From NCBI GenBank assembly GCA_032620915.1, contig CP136052.1, positions 3,480,001-3,544,000 of the forward strand: a stretch of DNA of 64,000 nt. The letters run 5' to 3'. A program made the position numbers and the translations under genes. This DNA is from Oscillospiraceae bacterium NTUH-002-81 (lineage in GTDB: Bacteria; Bacillota; Clostridia; Lachnospirales; Lachnospiraceae). A model generated the notes under the pieces. It was not told the origin of the DNA and searched no databases. It was given only the letters and a program-made list of their open reading frames with translations. The first letter of the stretch is position 1. Each line of letters begins with the position of its first letter. Shown here one piece after another: positions 56,284-64,000 of this stretch.

Positions 56284-57885
56284 CTAATAGGAAGTAATCA
56301 TATGATTACTCTTTTCTAATATTTTTTCATAATAATTATTAGCACGTAACTTAATTCGCTCTTCTTCAGACATCATAACCCTTTTTTTACTCGTATTCTT
56401 TGGTTTGCATTTAGGACAATCAGGAATCTTTTTCATTAATGTAGCATATTTGATATTCCATTCGTATTCACAGATTTTACATTTCAATTTAATAGGTGAA
56501 CTAGTATTTTTGAAAGATTCTAAAGACACATCCGAAGATAACAAATATTTTTTAATTTCAGCTATTCTCTTCGCTCTTCGTTCTTCACGTTTTCCTTCAA
56601 ACCAATTTGATGAGTTTGGCGTTCCAATATGTACATCAACAAGAACAATATGGAAAATTACTTTTTTAAGAGAATCAGTACTCTTGTCTTTTACCCATTC
56701 CATTTTTAGATGATAGATTTTTCTTCCATTTGCCTCATAAAAAAGCTGTTCTTTGTATGCAAGTGAATCAGAATAATCTGTTTTTATTTCCAATATTGTT
56801 TTTGCAGTGGAAAGATCACATAACGCAAGAATATTATTTTCAGAATTGACAACAAGTTCCTGCGATAATATATGTTCATTCTTAAAAATTTCATTTTTAA
56901 TAAAATCAACTAGCGGACTAATTCGTTCTTTAAGATTATTATTAGTAGAATTTATATGTTTCTCCAATTCCTTATCTTTTTTATGAAGTGCAGTAACTGT
57001 TCCGTCTAAATTAAAAGTCATTGGAACCATTAATAGCCCATTAGGGATTTTTCCGACAAAATCCAATTTCATCTTATTTTTTCGCAAAAAAGGCTGTGAA
57101 TCTTGCATATCAACATTTAACATTGAATTTATTAGATGTTCAATCGTTTTTCCTGTAATATTAGTGGGAAATTTTTCAATTCCCTTAGCTTCAATTTCAA
57201 ATGTTTTAACAAGAGTACTTTGACATTCAATATATGGTCTTTCACAAAGAACACGACTTAAATTCGGATGAGAGTATAATAGACTAGCTGGAATAATATA
57301 ATCCTCATTAAGTTTAAATACGTTATCTTCGCCAACCCCCTCTGTCACAAGATAAAAATAACCGTCCATTTTTTTGAATAATTCCCATTCAAGTTTGCAA
57401 TCATTGGAACTACTATGAACAGTTTCAACACCTTCAACCTTAAATACTGAACACAGATTATCTTTGGTAATATTTCCATGAGAAAATTTTGAAGAAATTA
57501 TATTTCTCTTTATATTATAGAAATTTAATTTTTCAAATCCAGAAATCCGATGTCTTTTCATATATTCAGCGAGAAATCCCCCATCAAAGTTCCTACCTGC
57601 ATAAATTAAAATTGTTCTCTTTTCTAATTCAAATTCTTCCACTATATGATTAAACTCATTTTGCGTAAGTGCAGTCGCACCAACTAAATCTTTTTCAGTA
57701 ATGCCATTTATATGTGTCGTAACAATTCTTCGATTTAATTCTAAAGGCAAAAATCTATTATATTCTTTACCATCATCAGGTTTATAAAACGAAATTGAAA
57801 GTAAGTCATCCCGTTTCGACTTTAATCCATTTGTTTCAACATCAAATACTACATATTCTGTTGGATTCGTGCTCATTCTTCTCAT
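56284..57885 (-). CDS. DnaQ-like exonuclease fused to PD-(D/E)XK-like and zinc-ribbon domains
   Basis: The 533-residue protein starts at ATG 57885, seven bases after AAAGGTG. Residues 12-170 carry a DEDDh exonuclease: FDVETNG (D15, E17), NFDGGF (D101), and H157-SSSN-D162. Residues about 355-385 fit a PD-(D/E)XK nuclease (D357, E366-I-K368, Q380 in YKEQLFYEA). C469, C472, C490 and C493 form a zinc ribbon. The gene is much more AT-rich than parB beside it, and has its own terminator on one side. It lies at the ICE edge, a common site for defence cargo. No characterised family with this exact order is known to me. Confidence 0.7.
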   Translation of the reverse strand: MRRMSTNPTEYVVFDVETNGLKSKRDDLLSISFYKPDDGKEYNRFLPLELNRRIVTTHINGITEKDLVGATALTQNEFNHIVEEFELEKRTILIYAGRNFDGGFLAEYMKRHRISGFEKLNFYNIKRNIISSKFSHGNITKDNLCSVFKVEGVETVHSSSNDCKLEWELFKKMDGYFYLVTEGVGEDNVFKLNEDYIIPASLLYSHPNLSRVLCERPYIECQSTLVKTFEIEAKGIEKFPTNITGKTIEHLINSMLNVDMQDSQPFLRKNKMKLDFVGKIPNGLLMVPMTFNLDGTVTALHKKDKELEKHINSTNNNLKERISPLVDFIKNEIFKNEHILSQELVVNSENNILALCDLSTAKTILEIKTDYSDSLAYKEQLFYEANGRKIYHLKMEWVKDKSTDSLKKVIFHIVLVDVHIGTPNSSNWFEGKREERRAKRIAEIKKYLLSSDVSLESFKNTSSPIKLKCKICEYEWNIKYATLMKKIPDCPKCKPKNTSKKRVMMSEEERIKLRANNYYEKILEKSNHMITSY

Positions 57886-58250
57886 AAACTATCACCTTTC
57901 AAAGTACTAGGGATTATCTTGTATTTTTATTCATACCTTTAATTCATAAGTCCATTAATTACATATTATCATAGCACAAAGGGTAAAATTGGTATACAAA
58001 TTTTATTTATTGAGATTGGCATAGAGTGGAAATCCACTCTTTTTTCTTTGCTCTTGGAATAGCTATATTTTTCCTTAAAGCTTTATCAGAAAAGTATTTA
58101 TTAATAGTACGATAAACCTTTAAGGGAAGTACCATTATGGTACCAAAGTTCTTTGAAAGATGTTAAAAAGATGTTTTAAAAATGCCTTGATTTTGCTAGG
58201 TTCTCCTTAAGTTGTTGCTATCCATGACACAATATTTACATTCACGAGCG
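57886..58250. other. Terminal region of ICE-B
   Basis: This AT-rich stretch has no gene. It holds a hairpin AGAGTGG/CCACTCT with T6 (58023-58046) and a perfect palindrome GTACCAT-T-ATGGTAC (58129-58143). It ends where rubrerythrin codons begin, so should contain the ICE-B attachment site. Confidence 0.55.
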
Positions 58251-58330
58251 GAGTGAATGATGAGATGGCCCGTGACGAAGCAAGACACGGCAAGGCATTT
58301 GAGGGTCTGTTAAAGAGATACTTTGGCTAA
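58251..58330 (+). pseudogene. Rubrerythrin, last 26 codons only
   Basis: The frame SGVNDEMARDEARHGKAFEG then LLKRYFG and a stop is the C-terminus of a rubrerythrin (the DEARH helix binds iron). The remainder is absent because ICE-B is inserted here; the 5' part should be left of the window. Confidence 0.8.
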
Positions 58331-58361
58331 GCTACAAGCCTGGCAGGTATAAAAAGATAAT

Positions 58362-58396
58362 GGCTGGAAGGCATTTTGCACTTCCGGCCGTTTTCT
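58362..58396 (+). terminator. Terminator of the rubrerythrin gene
   Basis: GGCTGGAAG (58362-58370) pairs with CTTCCGGCC (58381-58389, one G-T pair), followed by TTTTC and more T. Confidence 0.75.
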
Positions 58397-58426
58397 TTTT
58401 TCACTGTTTTTTCCCCGTTTGCAATA

Positions 58427-58456
58427 TTGACGTTCCCGCCCCTTCCGCTATATAAT
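58427..58456 (+). promoter_or_regulatory. Promoter of the amidinotransferase gene
   Basis: TTGACG at 58427-58432, 18-base spacer, TATAAT at 58451-58456; 41 bases before the TTG start. Confidence 0.65.
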
Positions 58457-58497
58457 CAATTTCATATATCAACGAACCGAAAAAGGAGGCAATTACA

Positions 58498-59445
58498 TTG
58501 GCTGACAATAAACACGACATTGATGCACTGGCCGGAGAACGCTGGTTCCCGCTGGAGACATCCATCACCGATGATATGACAAGGCTCTGGGGAGACTGGG
58601 GCGTCAGCTCCGAGGTAGATACCCTGCGGGATGTTATCATGCGCAGACCCGGCGCTGAAATTGACGAAGGCTTCGACTGGCAGGCGGCCCGTTTCCGCTG
58701 CCCCATCGATGCAGAGAAATTCCGCGCCCAGCACGATGCACTGACTGACATTTACCGCGCCCACGGTGTCAACGTCCATTACATTGAAGAACAGCGCACC
58801 GACCGCCCCAACGCCGTCTTCTGCCGGGATCTTTTGTTCATGACACCCGAAGGCGCCATCGTTACCCGCCCTGCCATGGATGCCCGCCGCGGCGAGGAAC
58901 GCTATATGGCCAAAGCACTGGCAGATCTTGGGGTGCCGATCATCCGCACCATCTGCGGCAGCGCCACCTTTGAGGGTGCCATGGGTCTGTGGATCGACCG
59001 CCACACCGTGGTGCTGGCTTCCGGCGTCCGCACAAACCGGGAAGGCTACGAAATGGTGGAATATGAGCTGCGCCGCATGGGCGTCACCGACATCCTGCAC
59101 ATGCAGATCCCCTACGGCCACGCGCACATTGACGGCCTGCTGAACATGGCCAGCCACGATGTTGCCATGATCCACGCATCCCAGGTGCCTTACGATGTGT
59201 GCGATGCCCTGAAAAAGAAAGGCATCAAACTGCTGGAATGCCCCTCCCGGGTAGAGGCCAAGGAAAACCTTGCCATCAACTTCGTTGCCATTGAGCCCGG
59301 TACCGTAGTCATGCCCGCAGGTAACCCCCGAAGCCAGGAATTACTGGAAAAAAACGGAATCAAGGTCATCCCGGTGGACATCAGCGAGATACTGAAAGGT
59401 TACGGCGCAATCCACTGCTGCACCGCTTTTCTGAAGCGCGGCTAG
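58498..59445 (+). CDS. Arginine deiminase / dimethylarginase-type amidinotransferase
   Basis: The 315-residue pentein-fold protein has VDTLRDVIMRRPG, FCRDLLFMTPEGAIV, the His site YGHAHIDGLLNM and the C-terminal catalytic Cys in GAIHCCTAFL. Such enzymes hydrolyse guanidino compounds, giving citrulline or ornithine products. Start is TTG 58498 with AAAGGAGG nine bases upstream. The amino-acid binding lipoprotein that follows suggests a shared role in arginine or related amino-acid use. Exact substrate is open. Confidence 0.85.
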   Translation: MADNKHDIDALAGERWFPLETSITDDMTRLWGDWGVSSEVDTLRDVIMRRPGAEIDEGFDWQAARFRCPIDAEKFRAQHDALTDIYRAHGVNVHYIEEQRTDRPNAVFCRDLLFMTPEGAIVTRPAMDARRGEERYMAKALADLGVPIIRTICGSATFEGAMGLWIDRHTVVLASGVRTNREGYEMVEYELRRMGVTDILHMQIPYGHAHIDGLLNMASHDVAMIHASQVPYDVCDALKKKGIKLLECPSRVEAKENLAINFVAIEPGTVVMPAGNPRSQELLEKNGIKVIPVDISEILKGYGAIHCCTAFLKRG

Positions 59446-59492
59446 CATTTTGATTATTCATCGGTTGCATTATTTGTGAATATTTATGCAAA

Positions 59493-59538
59493 ATTACACC
59501 TCTTTTTTCTTGACATTTCGGAAAAAGAGGTGTAATGT
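59493..59538 (+). promoter_or_regulatory. Promoter inside a 15-base perfect inverted repeat
   Basis: ATTACACCTCTTTTT (59493-59507) is the exact reverse complement of AAAAAGAGGTGTAAT (59522-59536). TTGACA (59510-59515) is in the loop and TAATGT (59533-59538), 17 bases on, overlaps the right arm. It may be an operator or a terminator of the upstream gene. Confidence 0.6.
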
Positions 59539-59605
59539 CTTTGTATATTTATTGATCAAAAAGTAAATCGATACACTATCATTTATGAAGAGAGGATGAA
59601 TAATT

Positions 59606-60481
59606 ATGAAAAAATTACTTGCATTACTTCTCTGCGGATCCCTCGCTGTTTCTGCCCTGACCGGCTGCGGCAGCTCTTCCGCTGAGGACAAATCCACTGA
59701 CACTGCTGCTGATGCCACCGAGGAGACCGCTGAGGACAGCACAGACGCTGCTGCCGACACTGCTGAGGCAACCGGCGAGGCTGGTTCCCTGGAGGGCAAA
59801 AATCTGGTCATCGGCTTAAGCCCCACATACCAGAACTTCGAGACAACCACCGACGACGGCAACGGCTATGAAGGTCTGGACATCGACATCTTAAATGCCC
59901 TTTCTGCGAAATGCGGTTTCACCTATGAGATCTCCAACATGAGCTTCTCCTCCCTGATCGCAGCTATCCAGGCAAATCAGGTTGACTTCGTTATCTCCGG
60001 TATGTGTGCAACCGACGAGCGAAAAGAAGCTGTTGATTTCTCCGACGGTTACCTGACCGAGAAGCTTGGTATCCTGTTCCGTACCGAAGAGGGTTTCACC
60101 TCCGCAGCTGACTTAAACGGCAAAACCGTATCCTGCGCAAACGGCGAGAACTACGAGACCAAGATCCCGAAGATCGAGGGTGCGAACCTGACCACCTTTG
60201 ACAACGGCGCAGCTGCCATCCAGGAGCTGATCGCAGGCAGAACAGATGCGGTTATGACTGACGGTGCTTCCTGCAAGATCCGCTGTGAAGAGAATCCGGA
60301 GCTGTCCTACTTCGTTATGGATGCTTCTGAGATCGGCGAGGAGCCTTCCCAGTACGCCATCGCATTCCCGAAGGGATCCGAGTATCTGGAGCCCATCAAT
60401 GCTGCACTGGATGAGCTGAAAGCTGACGGCACCATCAAAGAGATCGTAACCAACTGGCTTGGTGCTGAGAACGCAGACTAA
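59606..60481 (+). CDS. Polar amino-acid ABC transporter substrate-binding lipoprotein
   Basis: A lipoprotein signal (LLCGSLAVSALTGCG, lipobox LTGC) is followed by an acidic linker and an SBP family-3 domain (about 65-291, VIGLSPTYQNFE, GLDIDILNALSAKCGF, GMCATDERKEAVDFSDGY). It captures a polar amino acid for an ABC importer, but no permease or ATPase gene is next to it. GAGAGGATG precedes the start. Confidence 0.9.
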   Translation: MKKLLALLLCGSLAVSALTGCGSSSAEDKSTDTAADATEETAEDSTDAAADTAEATGEAGSLEGKNLVIGLSPTYQNFETTTDDGNGYEGLDIDILNALSAKCGFTYEISNMSFSSLIAAIQANQVDFVISGMCATDERKEAVDFSDGYLTEKLGILFRTEEGFTSAADLNGKTVSCANGENYETKIPKIEGANLTTFDNGAAAIQELIAGRTDAVMTDGASCKIRCEENPELSYFVMDASEIGEEPSQYAIAFPKGSEYLEPINAALDELKADGTIKEIVTNWLGAENAD

Positions 60482-60571
60482 TCTGACGCGGCGAAAACAG
60501 ACCTCGTTTTTCACGATTATCTACGCGTGTCATATGACCACAAAAAGTTAAGAATCCTTTTCTAAAATCAG

Positions 60572-60620
60572 AAAACCCCGGATCGGCATGTCATTCCAGG
60601 CATCCGAAACCGGGGTTTTC
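60572..60620 (+). terminator. Terminator of the binding-protein gene
   Basis: AAAACCCCGG (60572-60581) pairs with CCGGGGTTTT (60610-60619), with further pairing inside. It suits both strands. Confidence 0.8.
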
Positions 60621-60697
60621 TATAATCTGTCTATTTGGCTCAGGTCAGTTCTCAGAATGTTTGCTGATTGCTCTCTATCCAATGGTGGTATCCGTCT

Positions 60698-61372
60698 TTA
60701 CAGCCCCACCGGCATGCCTGCCACGAATGCATACATGACGATGAAGTGGCAGAAGCTTCCACCCATCACAAACAGATGGAAAATCTCATGGGAACCGAAG
60801 TTCTTATGCTTTGAGTTGAAAATAGGAAGCTTCAACGCGTAGATCACGCCGCCGATGGTGTAAATGATGCCGCCCGCCAGCAGCCACAGAAAAGCGGCCC
60901 GGGGCAGTGCGTTCATGATCTGGGTAAATGCCAGCACGCATACCCAGCCCATAGCGATGTACAGCACGGAGGAAAACCATTTTGGGCAGTAGATCCAAAA
61001 GCCTTTGATCACAATGCCCACGATGGCGATCCCCCACACCAGTGCCAGCAGCCCGTATCCCACAGGCCCTTTCAGTGTGATCAGGCAGATCGGGGTGTAC
61101 GTTCCCGCGATCAGGATAAAGATCATCATATGGTCAATTTTTTTCAAAATCTTATTCGTCCGCTCGGACAGATCCAGCGTATGATAGGTAGTGCTGGCCG
61201 CATACAGGAGAATCATGCTGACAATGAAAATCGCCAGCGCGATCAGGTGAATGCGATCCGGTTCTCTGGCCGCCTTGATCAGAAGCGGTACTGCCGCAAA
61301 CATGGCCATCAGCATGCCGATAAAATGGGTCACTGCGCTGCCCGGATCTTTGATTTTAAATGGTTTCTTCAT
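60698..61372 (-). CDS. Hemolysin III / PAQR-type membrane protein
   Basis: A seven-helix protein of about 224 residues with STTYHTLDL, GTYTPICLI and the C-terminal SHEIFHLFVMGGSFCHF, the His residues that bind zinc in this superfamily. Members affect membrane homeostasis; hemolytic activity is not implied. ATG 61372 is chosen, with AAAGG ten bases upstream. Confidence 0.88.
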   Translation of the reverse strand: MKKPFKIKDPGSAVTHFIGMLMAMFAAVPLLIKAAREPDRIHLIALAIFIVSMILLYAASTTYHTLDLSERTNKILKKIDHMMIFILIAGTYTPICLITLKGPVGYGLLALVWGIAIVGIVIKGFWIYCPKWFSSVLYIAMGWVCVLAFTQIMNALPRAAFLWLLAGGIIYTIGGVIYALKLPIFNSKHKNFGSHEIFHLFVMGGSFCHFIVMYAFVAGMPVGL

Positions 61373-61500
61373 AGAACATGCCACCTTTCCTGTCTATCAT
61401 TGTTCTATTGATTAGTATATGATGTTTTGTCGATATTATTACATGTAGTTTCAAAAACTACTTGCTATATTTCCTATCTTACATCAAAAAAACAGGCCTG

Positions 61501-61752
61501 TCAATGCTGACCTGCCTGTTCCAGTAACTTTTCTTTTTGTTGATGGGTGAGCTGTTTGATCTCCCATTCCCGCCGCATGGCTTCTTCCTTCGTCTCAAAC
61601 TGCTCGTAATACACCAGCTCCACCGGCCTGCGGCTCTTCGTATATTTCGCGCCGCGCCCGCTGTTGTGATCCTCCACCCGTTTTTCCAGGTGATTTGTCC
61701 AACCCGTATACAGAGAATCGTCCCTGCACCTGACCATATATGTGTAATTCAT
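61501..61752 (-). CDS. GIY-YIG nuclease family protein (UPF0213-like)
   Basis: The 83-residue protein has YTYMVRCRDDSLYTGWTNHL and the basic FETKEEAMRREWEIKQL tail of the small GIY-YIG group. Members may act in DNA repair. ATG 61752 is taken because homology begins there. Confidence 0.85.
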   Translation of the reverse strand: MNYTYMVRCRDDSLYTGWTNHLEKRVEDHNSGRGAKYTKSRRPVELVYYEQFETKEEAMRREWEIKQLTHQQKEKLLEQAGQH

Positions 61753-61990
61753 CGTTCTTCTCAGACCTTTATGTAAACGGTATGGAGAAGCCTCCCCATA
61801 ACCGTCTTTATATGAAGCAATCGACAGAGAATGTATCTTACCTGGATGTTCCGTCACGCCTGTAAAGGTTCGATTGCGGATTTTCAGGTGCCATTCCTTC
61901 TATATTATATGATGCTTCGCACTTTGTGTTCATAAAATGTGCATCACAGTTCAGCCGCGCCATTCGCTGCTCATTTCTGCGCATGAACTG

Positions 61991-62915
61991 TTATTGCAAG
62001 TATTCCACCGGATCCGTCGGCGCTCCGTCTTTCTGCAGCGCAAAATAAAGATTGCTTCCCTCCGTAGAGTAGTATTTCGTGGGCTCGCTGACGTACCCCA
62101 CCAGATCTCCGGCAGACAGCACGCTGCCCTCTTTCACCGGCACTTCCTTCAGCTGTCCGTAGATAGCTGTGTAGCCGCCGCCCAGATCCACGGTAACGGT
62201 CGTTCCCGTCTCTGCATGCACGGATACGTCTGTCACTTTTCCATCAGCAGCTGCCGTCACCGGCGTTCCCACCGCCCCGGAAATAACAATGGCCGGATTG
62301 TAGCGATACTGCTTCAATGTGGGAAAATAGATCGTCCCGTCCATGCTGTAGTCCAGCACCACGTTGCCGGAAATGGGCCAGGCCAGATGATCCTGGGCCT
62401 GAAAATCAAAGGTTTCCGCCGCCGGTACTGTCTGGGAAACACTACCGGAGGTCTCCTGTACCTGCTCGGCCAGGTTTTCCCCTCCGTCCTGTCCCGCTGC
62501 ATCCGCCACGTCCCTATCGGCAACATGACCTGTGCCAGTCCCGGCATTTTCTGTATCAAGATCCAGCTGGGTTGTCTCCCTGATCCTCCGCCGCTATCAG
62601 ATCCATCTCTTCCTGGGCGGTTTTCACCGCAAATTTGTCCGGGGTGCTTTTATTTTCCCCGGATGCTGCCGCTTCGTCCCGGCCATCCGTCGTCTGCGTC
62701 CGTCCGCCTGCATTTCCGGCAGTGCTCTCATCCGCCTGCGCCAGATCCTCCGCCTCGCTGGACTCTTCCAGCGCCACGAACTGCTCTCCGTCATCCTGCG
62801 TTTTGCGGGCGGCAGAACGGATCGCCGTCACGGTAATGGCAAGCACCAGGCAGAGCATGAGCACCGCCATCACAGCGATTTCTCCGGTAGACAGACTTCT
62901 GTTCCGTCTCTTCAT
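61991..62915 (-). CDS. Degenerate M23 (SpoIIQ-like) membrane protein, frameshifted
   Basis: A single N-terminal membrane helix (IAVMAVLMLCLVLAITVTAI) and an acidic linker lead to an M23-like beta domain (GTPVTAAADGKVTDV...VDLGGGYTAIYGQL...SNLYFALQKDG). The zinc-binding His and Asp of active M23 peptidases are replaced, so it is probably non-catalytic, as in some SpoIIQ proteins. CCC at 62578-62580 holds one extra base; correction gives 307 residues. Confidence 0.75.
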
Positions 62916-63084
62916 TCTCATCACCTCTGCCTATAGCTTTGCCAATTCCGAGGGATCTATTCCATTCCGCATATTCTTTTCAATTTTTATCCGCGCCAAG
63001 CCAAAACACATGATCCAATTTGCCGATCATCATATCACAAAGCCGCGCTAACGCGCTTGATCGCCTGTTGACACAGGATTCGCT

Positions 63085-64000
63085 CTACCACACGGCGACA
63101 CAGCCGTCCGCTCTGGGCTCACAGCCGCCCACATACACACCATTGTCGTTGCGGATGATGATCTGCCCGCGTCCCATGGACGCCCCCACCGGCGCTACCT
63201 CCACAATGTGCCCCAGCTGCCGCAGTGCTTTTACCACATCCTCATCGAATCCGGCCTCCACTTCCACGCGCAGGTCGTTTTTCCACTGCCAGCGGGGCGC
63301 ATTCAGCGCCTCCTGGGGATTCATATGGAAATCGATCATGTTCATCAGTGCCTGTACATGTCCCTGGGCCTGCATGAACGCGCCCGTCACGCCAAAAGCC
63401 CCCACAGCCTGTTCGTCCTTGGTCAGGAAGCCCGGAATGATGGTGTGATAAGGCCGTTTTCCCGGCGCCAGATAGTTGGGGCAGGACTGATCAAGGCTGA
63501 AATTGCAGCCACGATCCTGGAGATTGATGCCCGTTCCCGGAACCACGATACCGGAACCAAAATCCTCGTAGTTGCTCTGGATCAGGCTCACCATCGTGCC
63601 TTCCTCGTCCGCTGCACACAGATGCACGGTACCGCCGCTGTACGGGTTGCCGTAAGCAGGCACCACCGCCCGGTCACCGATCAGGGATGCCCGCTGTTTC
63701 AGGTAAGTCTCAGATACCATCTCCTCCACCGGGATTTCCGCATAATCAGGGTCTGCAATATAACGCTGTCCATCCGCAAAGGCCAGCTTCAGCGCCTCGA
63801 TCTGCTGATGGATCGTCCGTACATCATCATGTCCCACCGGCGTGGTCTGTTCCAGCATGCCCAGCGCCATCAGCGCCACCAGGCCCTGACCATTGGGCGG
63901 CAGCTCCCACACATCGTAGCCCCGGTAGGATACGCATACCGGATCTACCCAGTGGGGCCGGTAGCTTTCCAGATCTTTTTTGCGAAGAAGGCCGCCCGTT
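63085..64000 (-). CDS. ggt: Gamma-glutamyltransferase, C-terminal part
   Basis: The frame is open to the window edge. It contains the catalytic Thr in GGTVHLCAAD (near 63,629), GSGIVVPGTGINLQDRG, GKRPYHTIIPGFL and the conserved ending GASMGRGQIIIRNDNGVYVGGCEPRADG. The enzyme cleaves or transfers gamma-glutamyl groups of glutathione-like compounds. The N-terminal large subunit lies beyond the window. No signal peptide can be judged. Confidence 0.9.
   Translation of the reverse strand, partial: TGGLLRKKDLESYRPHWVDPVCVSYRGYDVWELPPNGQGLVALMALGMLEQTTPVGHDDVRTIHQQIEALKLAFADGQRYIADPDYAEIPVEEMVSETYLKQRASLIGDRAVVPAYGNPYSGGTVHLCAADEEGTMVSLIQSNYEDFGSGIVVPGTGINLQDRGCNFSLDQSCPNYLAPGKRPYHTIIPGFLTKDEQAVGAFGVTGAFMQAQGHVQALMNMIDFHMNPQEALNAPRWQWKNDLRVEVEAGFDEDVVKALRQLGHIVEVAPVGASMGRGQIIIRNDNGVYVGGCEPRADGCVAVW

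Larger units (their letters stand above)
50740..58250 (-). mobile_element. ICE-B, ParB-to-Maff2 part of a second conjugative element
   Basis: Minus-strand ParB, DUF4406-like, ArdA, PcfB, VirD4 and Maff2 follow the standard ICE order that would continue with VirB6, PrgI and VirB4. They are cut at Maff2. The other edge meets the last codons of rubrerythrin near 58,250. The rest of ICE-B is expected left of the window. Confidence 0.75.

Overview
The window is a stack of conjugative and mobilizable elements ending in ordinary chromosome. Gene content (Maff2, CD1845, TnpV/TnpW, TTRAP, DUF4315/4366, Cys-rich VLP, TnpX-like serine recombinases, a degenerate SpoIIQ-like M23 protein) points to a gut Clostridia genome, probably Lachnospiraceae or a relative; no rRNA or other marker confirms this.

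Region A (1 to about 40,410, mostly + strand) is the right-hand 40 kb of a large integrative and conjugative element (ICE-A). It runs from PrgI and VirB4 through a BRO antirepressor, a DNA methyltransferase plus PAPS-reductase-like pair, the NlpC/P60 transfer hydrolase, DUF4315, DUF4366, topoisomerase III, an ArdC/YodL protein and TTRAP. A 3,160-codon helicase follows, with tnpV nested in another frame, then DUF3848/3849, MobC, CD1845 and a relaxase. A minus-strand XRE/AlbA_2 module sits before the relaxase. An AT-rich cargo operon of exported proteins (30.7-33.7 kb) carries a leader peptide and attenuator. The end holds a sigma-like factor, a structured 585-base leader, TnpW and three serine recombinase genes, the last lacking its catalytic serine.

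Region B (about 40,410-50,740, - strand) is a mobilizable, tetracycline-resistance element: a serine recombinase cut off by ICE-A, TnpW-like, DnaC-like and replisome-organizer proteins, Cys-rich VLP, relaxase, MobC, a probable oriT, sigma/HTH genes, a methyltransferase, an XRE regulator and a ribosomal-protection tet gene with leader peptide and attenuator. Region C (about 50,740-58,250, - strand) is the ParB-to-Maff2 part of a second ICE (ICE-B), with four copies of a palindromic repeat, a 163-base nested palindrome and an unusual DnaQ-like/PD-(D/E)XK/zinc-ribbon protein at its edge. Maff2 is truncated where region B begins, and the edge of C abuts the last codons of a rubrerythrin gene. The simplest reading is a nest: ICE-A inside element B, inside ICE-B, inside rubrerythrin.

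Region D (58,250-64,000) is chromosome: an amidinotransferase, a polar amino-acid binding lipoprotein, hemolysin-III-like, GIY-YIG and M23 proteins, and a gamma-glutamyltransferase running off the end.

Thirteen genes across all four regions are broken by one extra base, and one by a missing base, almost always in a homopolymer. Correcting each restores a family-length protein, so homopolymer errors in the assembly are more likely than gene decay. Frameshifted genes are listed below as single loci.
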